A stretch of 64,000 nucleotides of DNA from Marinomonas aquimarina (GTDB taxonomy: Bacteria; Pseudomonadota; Gammaproteobacteria; Pseudomonadales; Marinomonadaceae). The notes beneath the pieces are model-generated. The model made no database searches. It was not told the origin of the DNA and saw only the letters and a list, made by a program, of their open reading frames with translations. Positions 26,745-35,291 of the stretch are shown piece by piece. Position 1 is the stretch's first letter, and each line of letters starts with the position of its first letter. The position numbers were made by a program, and so were the translations under genes. The stretch spans positions 248,001 to 312,000 of the forward strand of contig NZ_FLOC01000002.1 in the NCBI RefSeq assembly GCF_900089755.1, read 5' to 3'.

Positions 26745-27710
26745 CTATAACCAGTTACTTAACATGAAGCCGATGCCAAACGAGCGCGTGTAATTGTCGT
26801 AATCTAGTAATGATTGGCCATAGCCTTCAAAGTATTGCGCGTAACCACGCACTTTGCCCCACATAGGGAAACTCACCCCAAGGCGCACCGCACCATGGTT
26901 ATCGGCAAAATCTAGGTTGTTGCGCAACAGCACATCAAAGGTGACGTCATTGACCACATGCACCACCGTCAGTTCACCATGCCCTAGGTAGTCTTCAATG
27001 TCCGCATTGTCATCGTCGGCTTCTGATTCTGGTATGCGATACCAAGGCTTGATCGAGACCACGGTGTTTTGATGCTCAAAAATAAAGTCGGCATAGACGC
27101 GATTCCAAGAACGCGACAATGGCTCACCACGACCATTCGATTGGTGCACCACACCATAGTTAATATGGGATAACTTCGCGCCAAAGAAACTCATGTCGAG
27201 TTTGGGTTGAGTGGTGATAAAGGCTTCTGGCTCGTAACTGGTATCTCGAAAAGGGGCTGAGATTTTACTGTTATAGGCCTGCCAGTAGGACTCCTGGGTA
27301 TAAGCAAACCAGAGCTTGGAGTCACGTCCTAACACCCCTTTGGCAACCGGAAATTTAAGGCTCACCTGAAACTTAAATTCAGTATCCTGCAGCTGCTCGG
27401 AATCAACATTGTAATAGGAGCCACGATCACCGGATTTGCCTGTGTAATAGATGGGTAAAAAGTAGTTCGGCTTATGGGCGGTCAGCACAAACGGATCACC
27501 GGCGCTGCGCTCTTCGTATTGCACACGCTGCTCGATCATGCCATTGGCTTTGCGGGCTCGCTCAGCAATCGGCTCAGGCGCCTCTGGCTCGATGGAGTTC
27601 TGCTCTGGTGTTTCAATGTCATCCAATGTGACAGGGGAACTGGCTGCCACCCCAACCTGACTAAAAAGGCCAAGGCCCAACATAAGCACACTTACCTGTT
27701 GCCAATTCAT
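26745..27710 (-). CDS. pldA: Outer-membrane phospholipase A (OMPLA)
   Basis: About 321 residues from the ATG at 27710, just after GGAGAAGG. It has a signal peptide (to about residue 22), a variable acidic linker (30-60), then the 12-strand barrel. The catalytic residues are visible: His189 and Ser191 in VVHQSNGRGE and Asn203 in SRSWNRVY, matching His142, Ser144 and Asn156 of E. coli OmpLA. The C-terminal strand ends GFMLSNWL. It hydrolyses phospholipids that reach the outer leaflet when the outer membrane is disturbed, with calcium-dependent dimerisation. It follows the CHMI-family gene by 44 bp on the same strand and may be co-transcribed. Confidence 0.95.
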   Translation of the reverse strand: MNWQQVSVLMLGLGLFSQVGVAASSPVTLDDIETPEQNSIEPEAPEPIAERARKANGMIEQRVQYEERSAGDPFVLTAHKPNYFLPIYYTGKSGDRGSYYNVDSEQLQDTEFKFQVSLKFPVAKGVLGRDSKLWFAYTQESYWQAYNSKISAPFRDTSYEPEAFITTQPKLDMSFFGAKLSHINYGVVHQSNGRGEPLSRSWNRVYADFIFEHQNTVVSIKPWYRIPESEADDDNADIEDYLGHGELTVVHVVNDVTFDVLLRNNLDFADNHGAVRLGVSFPMWGKVRGYAQYFEGYGQSLLDYDNYTRSFGIGFMLSNWL

Positions 27711-27754
27711 GGCCTTCTCCTTCAGCAGTTTAGCCAATAATGGAATAACAAGCG

Positions 27755-28102
27755 CTACGCTGGAATTACTTTGCGAAGATAGCTTTCGTTTTCCATTTCT
27801 ACGATCTCCACCGATAGGCTAACTTGTTTCACCGCAAAGCGGCACAAAGCATCAAGGACAGACTGTGAAAGTTCGGATTTCTGTTGCGCACTGCGCCCCC
27901 CCAACATGCGCACCGTCACGTGCACAAACGCATCTTGCACCCCATGGGTGATAAAATGCTTACAAGCAAAGGCACGCAGCTTAATGTCTGCGGGTTGGAA
28001 TAACCCTGATTCAAGGCACGCTTGTTGTACCGCTTCCATCCAGTCCAGTGGGGGCACTTCTTGCTCTAGGTTTTGACTGTATTCGATGATGCAATGGGGC
28101 AT
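27755..28102 (-). CDS. 5-carboxymethyl-2-hydroxymuconate isomerase family protein
   Basis: 115 residues. It is a small tautomerase-superfamily enzyme with the N-terminal proline (Met-Pro-His) that becomes the catalytic Pro1 after Met removal. The overall pattern MPHCIIEYS...GVQDAFVHVTVRMLGGRS matches the CHMI family (HpaF type), which isomerises an intermediate of homoprotocatechuate degradation. None of the other hpa genes are nearby, so a real role in that pathway is unproven; stand-alone members occur in many marine bacteria. It lies 41 bp downstream of ghrA on the same strand. Confidence 0.87.
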   Translation of the reverse strand: MPHCIIEYSQNLEQEVPPLDWMEAVQQACLESGLFQPADIKLRAFACKHFITHGVQDAFVHVTVRMLGGRSAQQKSELSQSVLDALCRFAVKQVSLSVEIVEMENESYLRKVIPA

Positions 28103-28143
28103 AGATACTCCCGTTTTAATTCTTGTTAGAGAACAACACCAGA

Positions 28144-29094
28144 TTAATAGCCAAGCAGTGTATCCACCGTGTCGGGCAGCACACTCAAATGACGATAGTT
28201 ACGAATATTTTGTGCCACGATCTTACTGGCACTTTGCACTGTGGTGGGCGCCGAGATATGTGGCAGCACAGTGATATTAGGATGCGTCCAGAACGGATGC
28301 GAACGTGGCAATGGTTCGTATACAAACACATCTAATACCGCATGCTTGATGCGTCCAGTGTTCAGCTCATAAAGCAGCATGTCCTCATCGACAATTTTAC
28401 CGCGGGCAAAATTAATTAATTGCGCACCCGGCTTGATTTTCGCCAAATTATCGCCTGCTAATAAGCCTTCCGTGGTGGTGGTCAACGGCAACAAACAGAC
28501 TAAAATATCACTCTGCTTTAGTATTTGCTCAAGACCCTCTTCACCAAACAAGCACTGAACTTGCTCCATGCGCTTCTCGGTCCGACTCCAGCCCTGCACC
28601 TTAAAGCCTTGCTCACTGAGTGCTTGCGCAGCCCGCCGACCTAACTCCCCTAGCCCCAAAATGCCCACACTTCGGTCGCTGGCCGCGACATAGGGCAAAG
28701 GCTGCCACACAGCCTTGGTTTGCTGACGCGCATAGGCTGGCATGTCGCGATGCAAGAATAAGGTCCAGGCCAGCACAGCTTCGGCCATAACGCGGCTAAG
28801 CTCTGGGTCAATCAAGCGTACGATGCTGTAATGTGACGCAACCGGTTGCTGCAGTAACTTCTCTACCCCAGCCCAAACACTGTGTACCCAAACTAGGTTT
28901 GGTAATGTTTGTAAATCTGCCGGATCAGGGTTGGCGACAATCGCCACTTCGGAGAGTTTACGCTCGTTCTCAGTTAATTTACGCAGCGGTAAAATGGATT
29001 CATCTGGCATGGCTTGAGAAAGCGCTTCGAGCCAAATGAGCTCTTCAGCTTCGTCAAGGGAACTCACAAAGGGAATCGCTGGGGTTAAGATCAT
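28144..29094 (-). CDS. ghrA: Glyoxylate/hydroxypyruvate reductase A
   Basis: 316 residues (E. coli GhrA 312). It belongs to the D-2-hydroxyacid dehydrogenases and reduces glyoxylate and hydroxypyruvate with NADPH. The Rossmann motif is GILGLGELGRRAAQ (about residue 145). Catalytic Arg in FARGKIVDE, Glu in VYEPLP and His in LPHISAPT are all present and correctly ordered. It is the first gene of a possible ghrA-CHMI-pldA transcript. A role in disposal of glyoxylate from C2 or glycine metabolism would fit the methylamine/betaine theme at the left end but is not proven. Confidence 0.92.
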   Translation of the reverse strand: MILTPAIPFVSSLDEAEELIWLEALSQAMPDESILPLRKLTENERKLSEVAIVANPDPADLQTLPNLVWVHSVWAGVEKLLQQPVASHYSIVRLIDPELSRVMAEAVLAWTLFLHRDMPAYARQQTKAVWQPLPYVAASDRSVGILGLGELGRRAAQALSEQGFKVQGWSRTEKRMEQVQCLFGEEGLEQILKQSDILVCLLPLTTTTEGLLAGDNLAKIKPGAQLINFARGKIVDEDMLLYELNTGRIKHAVLDVFVYEPLPRSHPFWTHPNITVLPHISAPTTVQSASKIVAQNIRNYRHLSVLPDTVDTLLGY

Positions 29095-29166
29095 CGACTA
29101 AATCACCTTAAAAAACATGGTTTGCAGTGCTTCGCAGCACACTCACTCAAAGCAACCTGATCAGGC

Positions 29167-31566
29167 TCAAACGCTGTGGCTCAGCTGCAGAAATTTCTGC
29201 GCAAACTCCGTCGCAGAGCAAGGGCGGCCAAAGTAATAACCTTGATACGAAATGCAACCGAGTGCTTCTAATTGTTCAAAGTGCTCTTGGGTTTCCACCC
29301 CCTCGGCTAACACCTTCAGTGACAAGGCATTGGCCATAGCGATCACCGCCATAACGATAGCGTAATCATCTTTATCGTGAATTAAATCACGTACAAACGA
29401 CTGGTCAATCTTCAGACGATCAATGGGTAGGTCTTTTAAATATTTCAGAGAGGAATAACCCGTACCAAAATCGTCCACCGATAAACTGATGCCTAATTCT
29501 CGAATCTGCTCCATGATATCCAAGGCACGATCAAGATCCGACATCAGGGCGGTTTCGGTGATTTCGATGTCCATCATGGTGGCGGGCATACCACTGTTTT
29601 GCAGCGCCTGTGAAATGTCTTTTAGCAAGTTCGCATAGGAGAATTGCATCGGGCTGACGTTGATTGAGATACGCCAATCATCTTGCCAAAGGCCCTGTTT
29701 TCTCCAGCTCGCCACCTGTTGTGTGGTTTGTTGCAAGACAAAGCGCCCCAGATCATGGATCAAACCTATGTCTTCGGCGATCGGAATAAACTCCATCGGT
29801 GGCACAAAGCCGCGCTCACGGTCATTCCAGCGCAATAAGGCTTCCGCACCGATAAGCTCACCATATTGGTTATTCTGTGGTTGGTAGTAAACTTCGAATT
29901 CGTTCATTTTCACAGCCCGATAGAGAGACTTCTCCATCTGCAAGCGCGCATCGGACAGGGACTGCATATCTTCTTGGAAAAAGGCAAAGGTATTACGCCC
30001 TAGTTCTTTCGCTTTGTATAAGGCGGTATCGGCTTGGCGCATTACCGTTGCGGTGGATTCTTCTGTGCCGTCGAAGAAAGACACGCCCATACTGCCGGTC
30101 ACATGCAGATCGTGACCCTCGACGTGTTTCACTTCGGCACACTCTTTCAAGATGCGCTGCATAAAGTTTACCACAGCAACATTGTTCTCATTTTTAGAGC
30201 CACGCACATTGCTCCATAAGAACACGAACTCATCGCCACCCAAACGAGCGAAGGTAGTATTGGGCGGCACCAGTGGCACCAGTGCATCCACTACTTCAAC
30301 CAGCAACTGATCCCCCACGTTATGACCGAGGGCATCATTGACTGTTTTAAAGCGGTCCAAATCCAGAATGATCAGTACGCCAAAAGCGTCTTGGCTCATA
30401 TCGGACATGGCTTTTTGAAGATGATCAGTCATTAAGGCGCGGTTTGGTAAGCGCGTTAACGAATCGTAAAATGACAAGCGATTAATACGCTGCTGCGCTT
30501 CTTTACGCTCAGATAAGTCCCGCATCAGGAGCACCACTTCGGACTCCCCTTGCACCATGTATTTACTGATGCGGATTTCAACCGGTACTAAGCCTTGCTT
30601 ATTCGACAGCGTGGTTTCGGCGCTCATCACGTCATCCACTGCCAGTTCGTGCAATGAGGACTCCAATGACGTCCAAAAGCCAGTGCTTCCTAAGGACGCT
30701 AATGGCATATCGGTTAACGACTCAGCACTCATGCTAACCAGCTTTTCTGCCGCTTCGTTAACCACGCGAATCTGATAATTTTGGTCCAACACTATGATGC
30801 CATCCGCCGCATGGCTGATCATGGCTTTGGAGTGTTGATGGCTGCGTTCTAAGGCGTCTAAGGCATTGCTCAAGCGCAGCCATAATTCATTAAAGGTGCT
30901 TTTTAAGCGTCCTAGTTCATCCTTATGATGGCGTCTATCAAAGGCTGCCGGTACCGAGACAGTCTTATTATTATCCAAGCGTGTTAACGACCAGGTCAGC
31001 TGCTTCAATGGTCGTGTCACCATGACATAAAACAGCAATGACAAAATGGATGCTAAGAGGATGTCTTTGATAAGATTCTGGATAAATAGGCGACTGTTGA
31101 AGCCGATTACTTGCTCCACTAAATAGCGCCGGTCAAGTTCCAGATCCACCCGCCCCAAAGGCACTTCAATGCCACTAAAGTTCAATTGGCGAGACACTTC
31201 AAGGGTGTCTTTCAAGAGGTAATTGGCGAGATCGCTACTCAGTGATGGCGCGATAAAGGGAGCCGTTGCGGAGGCAAATACCTGCCCATTCTCATCACTC
31301 ACGATGACACTTTGAATGGCCGGGTTGTACAACAAACTCTCTGCTTGTTGTTGTGCGAACACAGTGTCTAAGCGAAATAAAGCTTGCGCTAACGGGCGCT
31401 CGACAATGGATAACAGGTCATTGAACTCTTTTTGAATACGGTAAGGTTCTTGCTGAATACTGCGGTAGGCTTGCACGAAGCTGAGCACGACGCTCAAGAT
31501 CATGGCCAACAACAAGGTGGCAATAGACTGTTTGATGTACAGAGATCGATTAAGCGCTGATACCAT
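29167..31566 (-). CDS. Membrane PAS-GGDEF-EAL c-di-GMP enzyme
   Basis: About 799 residues from the ATG at 31566, six bases after AGGA; a longer frame starts 15 codons earlier. TM1 is at about residues 13-35, then a periplasmic sensor of about 130 residues, TM2 near 170-190, HAMP-like linker, PAS domain (about 245-360), GGDEF (GGDEF motif near 445, intact) and EAL (EAL near 573, with DDFGTGYSSL and EITETALM). Both domains look catalytically competent, so it can in principle make and break c-di-GMP. The signal is unknown. The gene stands alone; 250 bp upstream are empty. Confidence 0.93.
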   Translation of the reverse strand: MVSALNRSLYIKQSIATLLLAMILSVVLSFVQAYRSIQQEPYRIQKEFNDLLSIVERPLAQALFRLDTVFAQQQAESLLYNPAIQSVIVSDENGQVFASATAPFIAPSLSSDLANYLLKDTLEVSRQLNFSGIEVPLGRVDLELDRRYLVEQVIGFNSRLFIQNLIKDILLASILSLLFYVMVTRPLKQLTWSLTRLDNNKTVSVPAAFDRRHHKDELGRLKSTFNELWLRLSNALDALERSHQHSKAMISHAADGIIVLDQNYQIRVVNEAAEKLVSMSAESLTDMPLASLGSTGFWTSLESSLHELAVDDVMSAETTLSNKQGLVPVEIRISKYMVQGESEVVLLMRDLSERKEAQQRINRLSFYDSLTRLPNRALMTDHLQKAMSDMSQDAFGVLIILDLDRFKTVNDALGHNVGDQLLVEVVDALVPLVPPNTTFARLGGDEFVFLWSNVRGSKNENNVAVVNFMQRILKECAEVKHVEGHDLHVTGSMGVSFFDGTEESTATVMRQADTALYKAKELGRNTFAFFQEDMQSLSDARLQMEKSLYRAVKMNEFEVYYQPQNNQYGELIGAEALLRWNDRERGFVPPMEFIPIAEDIGLIHDLGRFVLQQTTQQVASWRKQGLWQDDWRISINVSPMQFSYANLLKDISQALQNSGMPATMMDIEITETALMSDLDRALDIMEQIRELGISLSVDDFGTGYSSLKYLKDLPIDRLKIDQSFVRDLIHDKDDYAIVMAVIAMANALSLKVLAEGVETQEHFEQLEALGCISYQGYYFGRPCSATEFAQKFLQLSHSV

Positions 31567-31818
31567 TATAATCCTACTGCTCAGTCTCAATGACAACGAT
31601 AAAGCATCCATCCTATACGAATGCTATGGCAGATCATTGATTGACTATACAGGGTTCAACTACGTATGCAAACTCCTGCAAACATGATCTACCTCAGACC
31701 GGCTTACAGAATAAGAAAAACTTATGCAAATTACGCAGAAAGCAGAATAACTCATATTTTTCAGTAAGATATATTGAAAATACATCAGGCCTTGCTACTT
31801 TAGTGAGTACCTTAATGG

Positions 31819-33024
31819 TTAGGGCGCCGTCGCGGCCGCCGTCACCTGCTGCGCATGCCTTTTGCCCAACAGCAAGGTCAACACAAACACCGCCCCTAAG
31901 ACACACCAAGACCCCATGACCACCGCAGGCCACCCTCCCATCTGCCAAAAAGGATCCAGGTAGAAGCCACCCACACTGGCACCTAAGTAATAAAACACCA
32001 AGTACAAAGATGAGGCACTGGCCTTCGCCTGTTGTGCATTTTTACTGACAAAACTGCTGGCCGTGGAGTGACATAAGAAGAAACCAAAGCAATTAATGAA
32101 TAAACCGAGGACAATCGCCATTAAGGATGACCCTAATGTCACCAATGACCCGAGCATCACGATGCCAGTGCCCAATGACATAATGCGCGGCTGGCTCATA
32201 TGGCTGGCTAACTTACCCGAGAACGCGGAGCCGACGGTGCCACTTAGATAGGTGAGAAACAGTAAGCTCACAAATTTCGCTGACAAAGAGTAAGGTTCAT
32301 CCTCCAGCACAAAAGTAATGTAGCTGTATTGGTTGATAAAAATGAAGAAATTAAAGCCGCCAATGAGATAGCACAAAAGGAGCATGGGGTTACGCACATG
32401 TAAGGCCACATTGGTAACGATGGTGCGAACTCGAAAGCGTTTCGCTTCAAAGTGCTGTGAATTCGGCAGCAGCACCCAAAACAGTAAGAAGCACAACAGG
32501 CTCACCAACGCCATGGTTAAAAACGCTGCGGAGGTTCCCTGCCACTCGCCGACAAAACCACCGATTAAACGTCCACCAATGCCGCCTAGGGTATTGCCGC
32601 TAATATATAAGCCCACCGCGATGGCCATTGCATGGGGACGATACTCATCTCCCAAATAAGCCACAGCAATGGCCGGTAACCCCGCTAAGAAAAAGCCTTG
32701 CAAAGCCCGCAGAAACAACAAGGAACTGTAGTCCTTAGCAAAACTCAGAGCGAAGGTCGTCAAGGTCACCCCAAGTAAGGTCAGCAGCATGATTTTTTTG
32801 CGCCCCAACGCATCCGACAAGGGGCCATAAAACAGCAAGGACAAGCCTAATGTTAAGGTAGTAATGGTAAAGCTACTCGCCGCTTGCAATTCACTGATGG
32901 CGAACTCTCGAGCAATCATGGGCAATAAAGGTTGCGTCACATAGACGTTCGCGAACACCATAAATGAGCCAATAATCAACGCTAATGTGCCACGCCAAAA
33001 GGCCCAACCACCCATTTCAATCAC
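31819..33024 (-). CDS. MFS transporter (YnfM-type), GTG start
   Basis: 401 residues. GGAG lies seven bases before a GTG at 33024, which is preferred to the ATG three codons later. There are about 12 hydrophobic segments, and the loop FYGPLSDALGRKK (about 65) is the MFS signature; the protein matches the YnfM group of putative drug or arabinose-type exporters. It is divergent from a LysR gene with a 94-bp intergenic region that holds an AT-rich palindrome, so it is the probable target of that regulator. The substrate is unknown. Confidence 0.85.
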   Translation of the reverse strand: MIEMGGWAFWRGTLALIIGSFMVFANVYVTQPLLPMIAREFAISELQAASSFTITTLTLGLSLLFYGPLSDALGRKKIMLLTLLGVTLTTFALSFAKDYSSLLFLRALQGFFLAGLPAIAVAYLGDEYRPHAMAIAVGLYISGNTLGGIGGRLIGGFVGEWQGTSAAFLTMALVSLLCFLLFWVLLPNSQHFEAKRFRVRTIVTNVALHVRNPMLLLCYLIGGFNFFIFINQYSYITFVLEDEPYSLSAKFVSLLFLTYLSGTVGSAFSGKLASHMSQPRIMSLGTGIVMLGSLVTLGSSLMAIVLGLFINCFGFFLCHSTASSFVSKNAQQAKASASSLYLVFYYLGASVGGFYLDPFWQMGGWPAVVMGSWCVLGAVFVLTLLLGKRHAQQVTAAATAP

Positions 33025-33081
33025 TTGGAGTCTCCAATCTGAATCTATAATGAGGAGACTATACGCCTAGCCTTTTTATCA

Positions 33082-33101
33082 ATAAAATATATATATCTTA
33101 T
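33082..33101. promoter_or_regulatory. AT-rich palindrome between the MFS gene and LysR
   Basis: ATAAAATATATATATCTTAT is a near-perfect inverted repeat (ATAA-n12-TTAT) in the divergent promoter region, 18 bp before the LysR start. It is a candidate LysR operator, but an AT-rich promoter could give this by chance. Confidence 0.4.
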
Positions 33102-33118
33102 AGATTGGATAAGAAACA

Positions 33119-34009
33119 TTGATTGAAATTAAGCCCCTACGCTACTTTATTGCCGTCGCCAACGCGCTCAGCTTTACCCGCGCCGCCGAGCAACTGCACA
33201 TCGCCCAACCAGCGATTAGCATGTCGATCAAAAAATTAGAGCAAGAGTTGCAGGTACAACTGTTTCATCGCCATGACCGTAAAATAAGCCTAACCGACGA
33301 AGGCCAGGTGCTGTATGAACACGCTAAGCGCTTAATCCAGCAAGCGGACGAGACCGAGTTAGCGATGCAAGAGCTGAGCGGCTTGAGTCGCGGCGAGGTG
33401 CGGGTCGGCATCCCAAGCATGTTAGGGTCGTATTATTTCCCGCCCATCTTGATGGCATTCCGTCATCGTTATCCTAACCTCACGCTTCAGGTCATCGAAG
33501 GGGGCACTTGGAAACTGCAACAAATGCTCGAAAGCGGTGAAATCGACTTAAGTGTGATCGTCGCGGAAACCCCCAGTGAGCAGCTAGAGACACGCGCCCT
33601 GTTAAAGGAGCAAATGTTAGTCACCGTTTCCAAAGAGCACCCTTTTGTCGCCTTAGATAGCATTCCTGTCGAGTTGTTCTTTAACGAAGAACTGGTGATG
33701 TTTAAAGAAGGTTATTTTCACCGGCGGGTCATTGACCGCTTGGCGCAGCAGCAAGGCATCAAACCCAACTTCGGTTTTGAAACCAATTTAATCCCGTTAA
33801 TCAAATCCATCGTCAAGCAGGGGTTTGGCATCTCCACCTTGCTGGGCATGGTGATCGAGGAAGACGATGGTCTGGTGACTCGACCATTTGCGGACCCCGT
33901 CTGGCTCGATATTAATATTGCTTGGCGCAAAGACGGCTACTTATCAAAAGCGAATGAAGCCTTTCTTCAGTTTGTGATTAAAGAAACCGAGCGCAACCAG
34001 TCTAAATAA
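33119..34009 (+). CDS. LysR-family regulator, TTG start
   Basis: 296 residues. The frame is closed upstream by TAA at 33110-33112, so the first usable codon is TTG at 33119, giving MIEIKPLRYFIAVANALSF, the normal start of the family. The winged HTH (FTRAAEQLHIAQPAISMSIKKLE) covers about residues 18-40. A periplasmic-binding-fold effector domain follows from about residue 90. The 3' end is 13 bp from the convergent FUSC gene. The divergent MFS gene is the likely target, by position. The effector is unknown. Confidence 0.9.
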   Translation: MIEIKPLRYFIAVANALSFTRAAEQLHIAQPAISMSIKKLEQELQVQLFHRHDRKISLTDEGQVLYEHAKRLIQQADETELAMQELSGLSRGEVRVGIPSMLGSYYFPPILMAFRHRYPNLTLQVIEGGTWKLQQMLESGEIDLSVIVAETPSEQLETRALLKEQMLVTVSKEHPFVALDSIPVELFFNEELVMFKEGYFHRRVIDRLAQQQGIKPNFGFETNLIPLIKSIVKQGFGISTLLGMVIEEDDGLVTRPFADPVWLDINIAWRKDGYLSKANEAFLQFVIKETERNQSK

Positions 34010-34022
34010 GCCGACTTAGCGC

Positions 34023-35114
34023 TTAGTTGCCTTTGTTGTGGCCATCATCTGGGGTTGAAAAGAGCAGCTCGGATAAGCGGCTGCGAGGCGCCATTTTCTG
34101 TTCCAGGCGACGAAAGAAATCCGTACGATGAAAAATCGTTCCGCCAATAAAGCCAAGCACACTGCCTAATACAATATCCACTAAACGATGTTCTAGTAAC
34201 AGGGTCGCATCCATTCCGCTGGAGGTAATCTCCGCCATGATCACCGTTAACGGTGTGATAAAAATCACTGCAAGGCCGTAATGTTTGACAATTAACATTT
34301 CAATAATGATCTGCAAAATACAAATCAAAATAGCCAACACAAGGGCCGGAGGCTGGAAGGAGAAAATCACACTGGCCAACAGCATACCGACCACGGTGCC
34401 GACGATACGATGAATATTGCGGTGCCAAACCATACGAAAAGTAGCCCCCTGCAAAATGGCAGCACAGGAAATAGGCACCCAGTAAGGGTTACTGAGCTGT
34501 AGCCATAAAGCGAAACCGTAGGACCCAGCGATACAAAGACTTAAAAACAGCGCCTCCAAGACAATCGCGTTGACCCGCTCATCCACTTGCACAGGGGCCG
34601 ACACGGTTTTATGCGCCCCAGTCAGCAGGCTATAAATGAACGCCATCAATACCGCCCACATACCGCCCATGGCAATTAATCCAACCCGTTCTGGTGTCGC
34701 CGCAAGATCAAAGGGCATGGCCATGGCAATACAAGACGCCAAGATAAAGAAAAAGCTCCCAGGCGGGGGTAAACAGTAGTAGCGCGTTATCACTATCACG
34801 GCAAAGGCGATGACAAATAAAGCCACTGGGGCCAATCCAGCCACCGAGGCGGACAAGGTCGCCAAGGTCAAACAGGCCATAAAGCCGAAGGTACACAGAA
34901 TCATGGTCAGCATTCTGGACGCGGTCCGTGTCGGACTCATGTACAAAAATACCATAGAGCCGAGGCTGGCAATCATGGCGTCAGTGAAGGTACCCGTCAG
35001 CGCACCTAATACAGCAGGCGCACCAATGGTAATGCCCGCCGCCACCGGCAAGTGCCATGGCCGACTGACATTATTGAGCGTGAACAAGCTTTTTACAGCG
35101 GATTTGAAACTCAC
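34023..35114 (-). CDS. FUSC-family inner-membrane protein (aromatic-acid exporter-like), GTG start
   Basis: 363 residues, with GTG at 35114 after a GAGG at about ten bases. Two blocks of hydrophobic helices are separated by a short cytoplasmic stretch (about residues 175-195), as in FUSC proteins (relatives of YccS, AaeB and fusaric-acid resistance pumps). It is shorter than AaeB (about 655), so it is a compact member with the membrane parts mainly. Export of aromatic acids or stress-related compounds is possible, but no partner membrane-fusion protein is adjacent. It is convergent with LysR and could form an efflux module with the MFS transporter only by speculation. Confidence 0.8.
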   Translation of the reverse strand: MSFKSAVKSLFTLNNVSRPWHLPVAAGITIGAPAVLGALTGTFTDAMIASLGSMVFLYMSPTRTASRMLTMILCTFGFMACLTLATLSASVAGLAPVALFVIAFAVIVITRYYCLPPPGSFFFILASCIAMAMPFDLAATPERVGLIAMGGMWAVLMAFIYSLLTGAHKTVSAPVQVDERVNAIVLEALFLSLCIAGSYGFALWLQLSNPYWVPISCAAILQGATFRMVWHRNIHRIVGTVVGMLLASVIFSFQPPALVLAILICILQIIIEMLIVKHYGLAVIFITPLTVIMAEITSSGMDATLLLEHRLVDIVLGSVLGFIGGTIFHRTDFFRRLEQKMAPRSRLSELLFSTPDDGHNKGN

Positions 35115-35291
35115 AATTAAAATGCCTCACCTAGAATAAATTGTCTCGCACCATGCAATCTTCATCACTTTGCCATGATTCCTTGATATCACTGCTTGAC
35201 CAGTTTGTTAAGTTTTGTACCTTGGAGTTCATTAGCCAGTGTTTATATTATACCACGCTGCTCTTAGGACATGATTAAAAAGGAATAACGC

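Noticed and set aside
27755..28102. Complete homoprotocatechuate pathway around the CHMI gene
   Set aside because: Only the isomerase-like protein is present; the other hpa genes are absent.
31567..31818. Possible small gene between the GGDEF-EAL and MFS genes
   Set aside because: Frames here have no ribosome site and end inside the MFS gene on the other strand; codon content is not gene-like.
35195..35245. Sigma-28 promoter for the dCache receptor
   Set aside because: TTAAGTTT is present, but the second element (GCCGATAA) is absent at 11 bp distance; only a weak GCCAGTG occurs 19 bp away.
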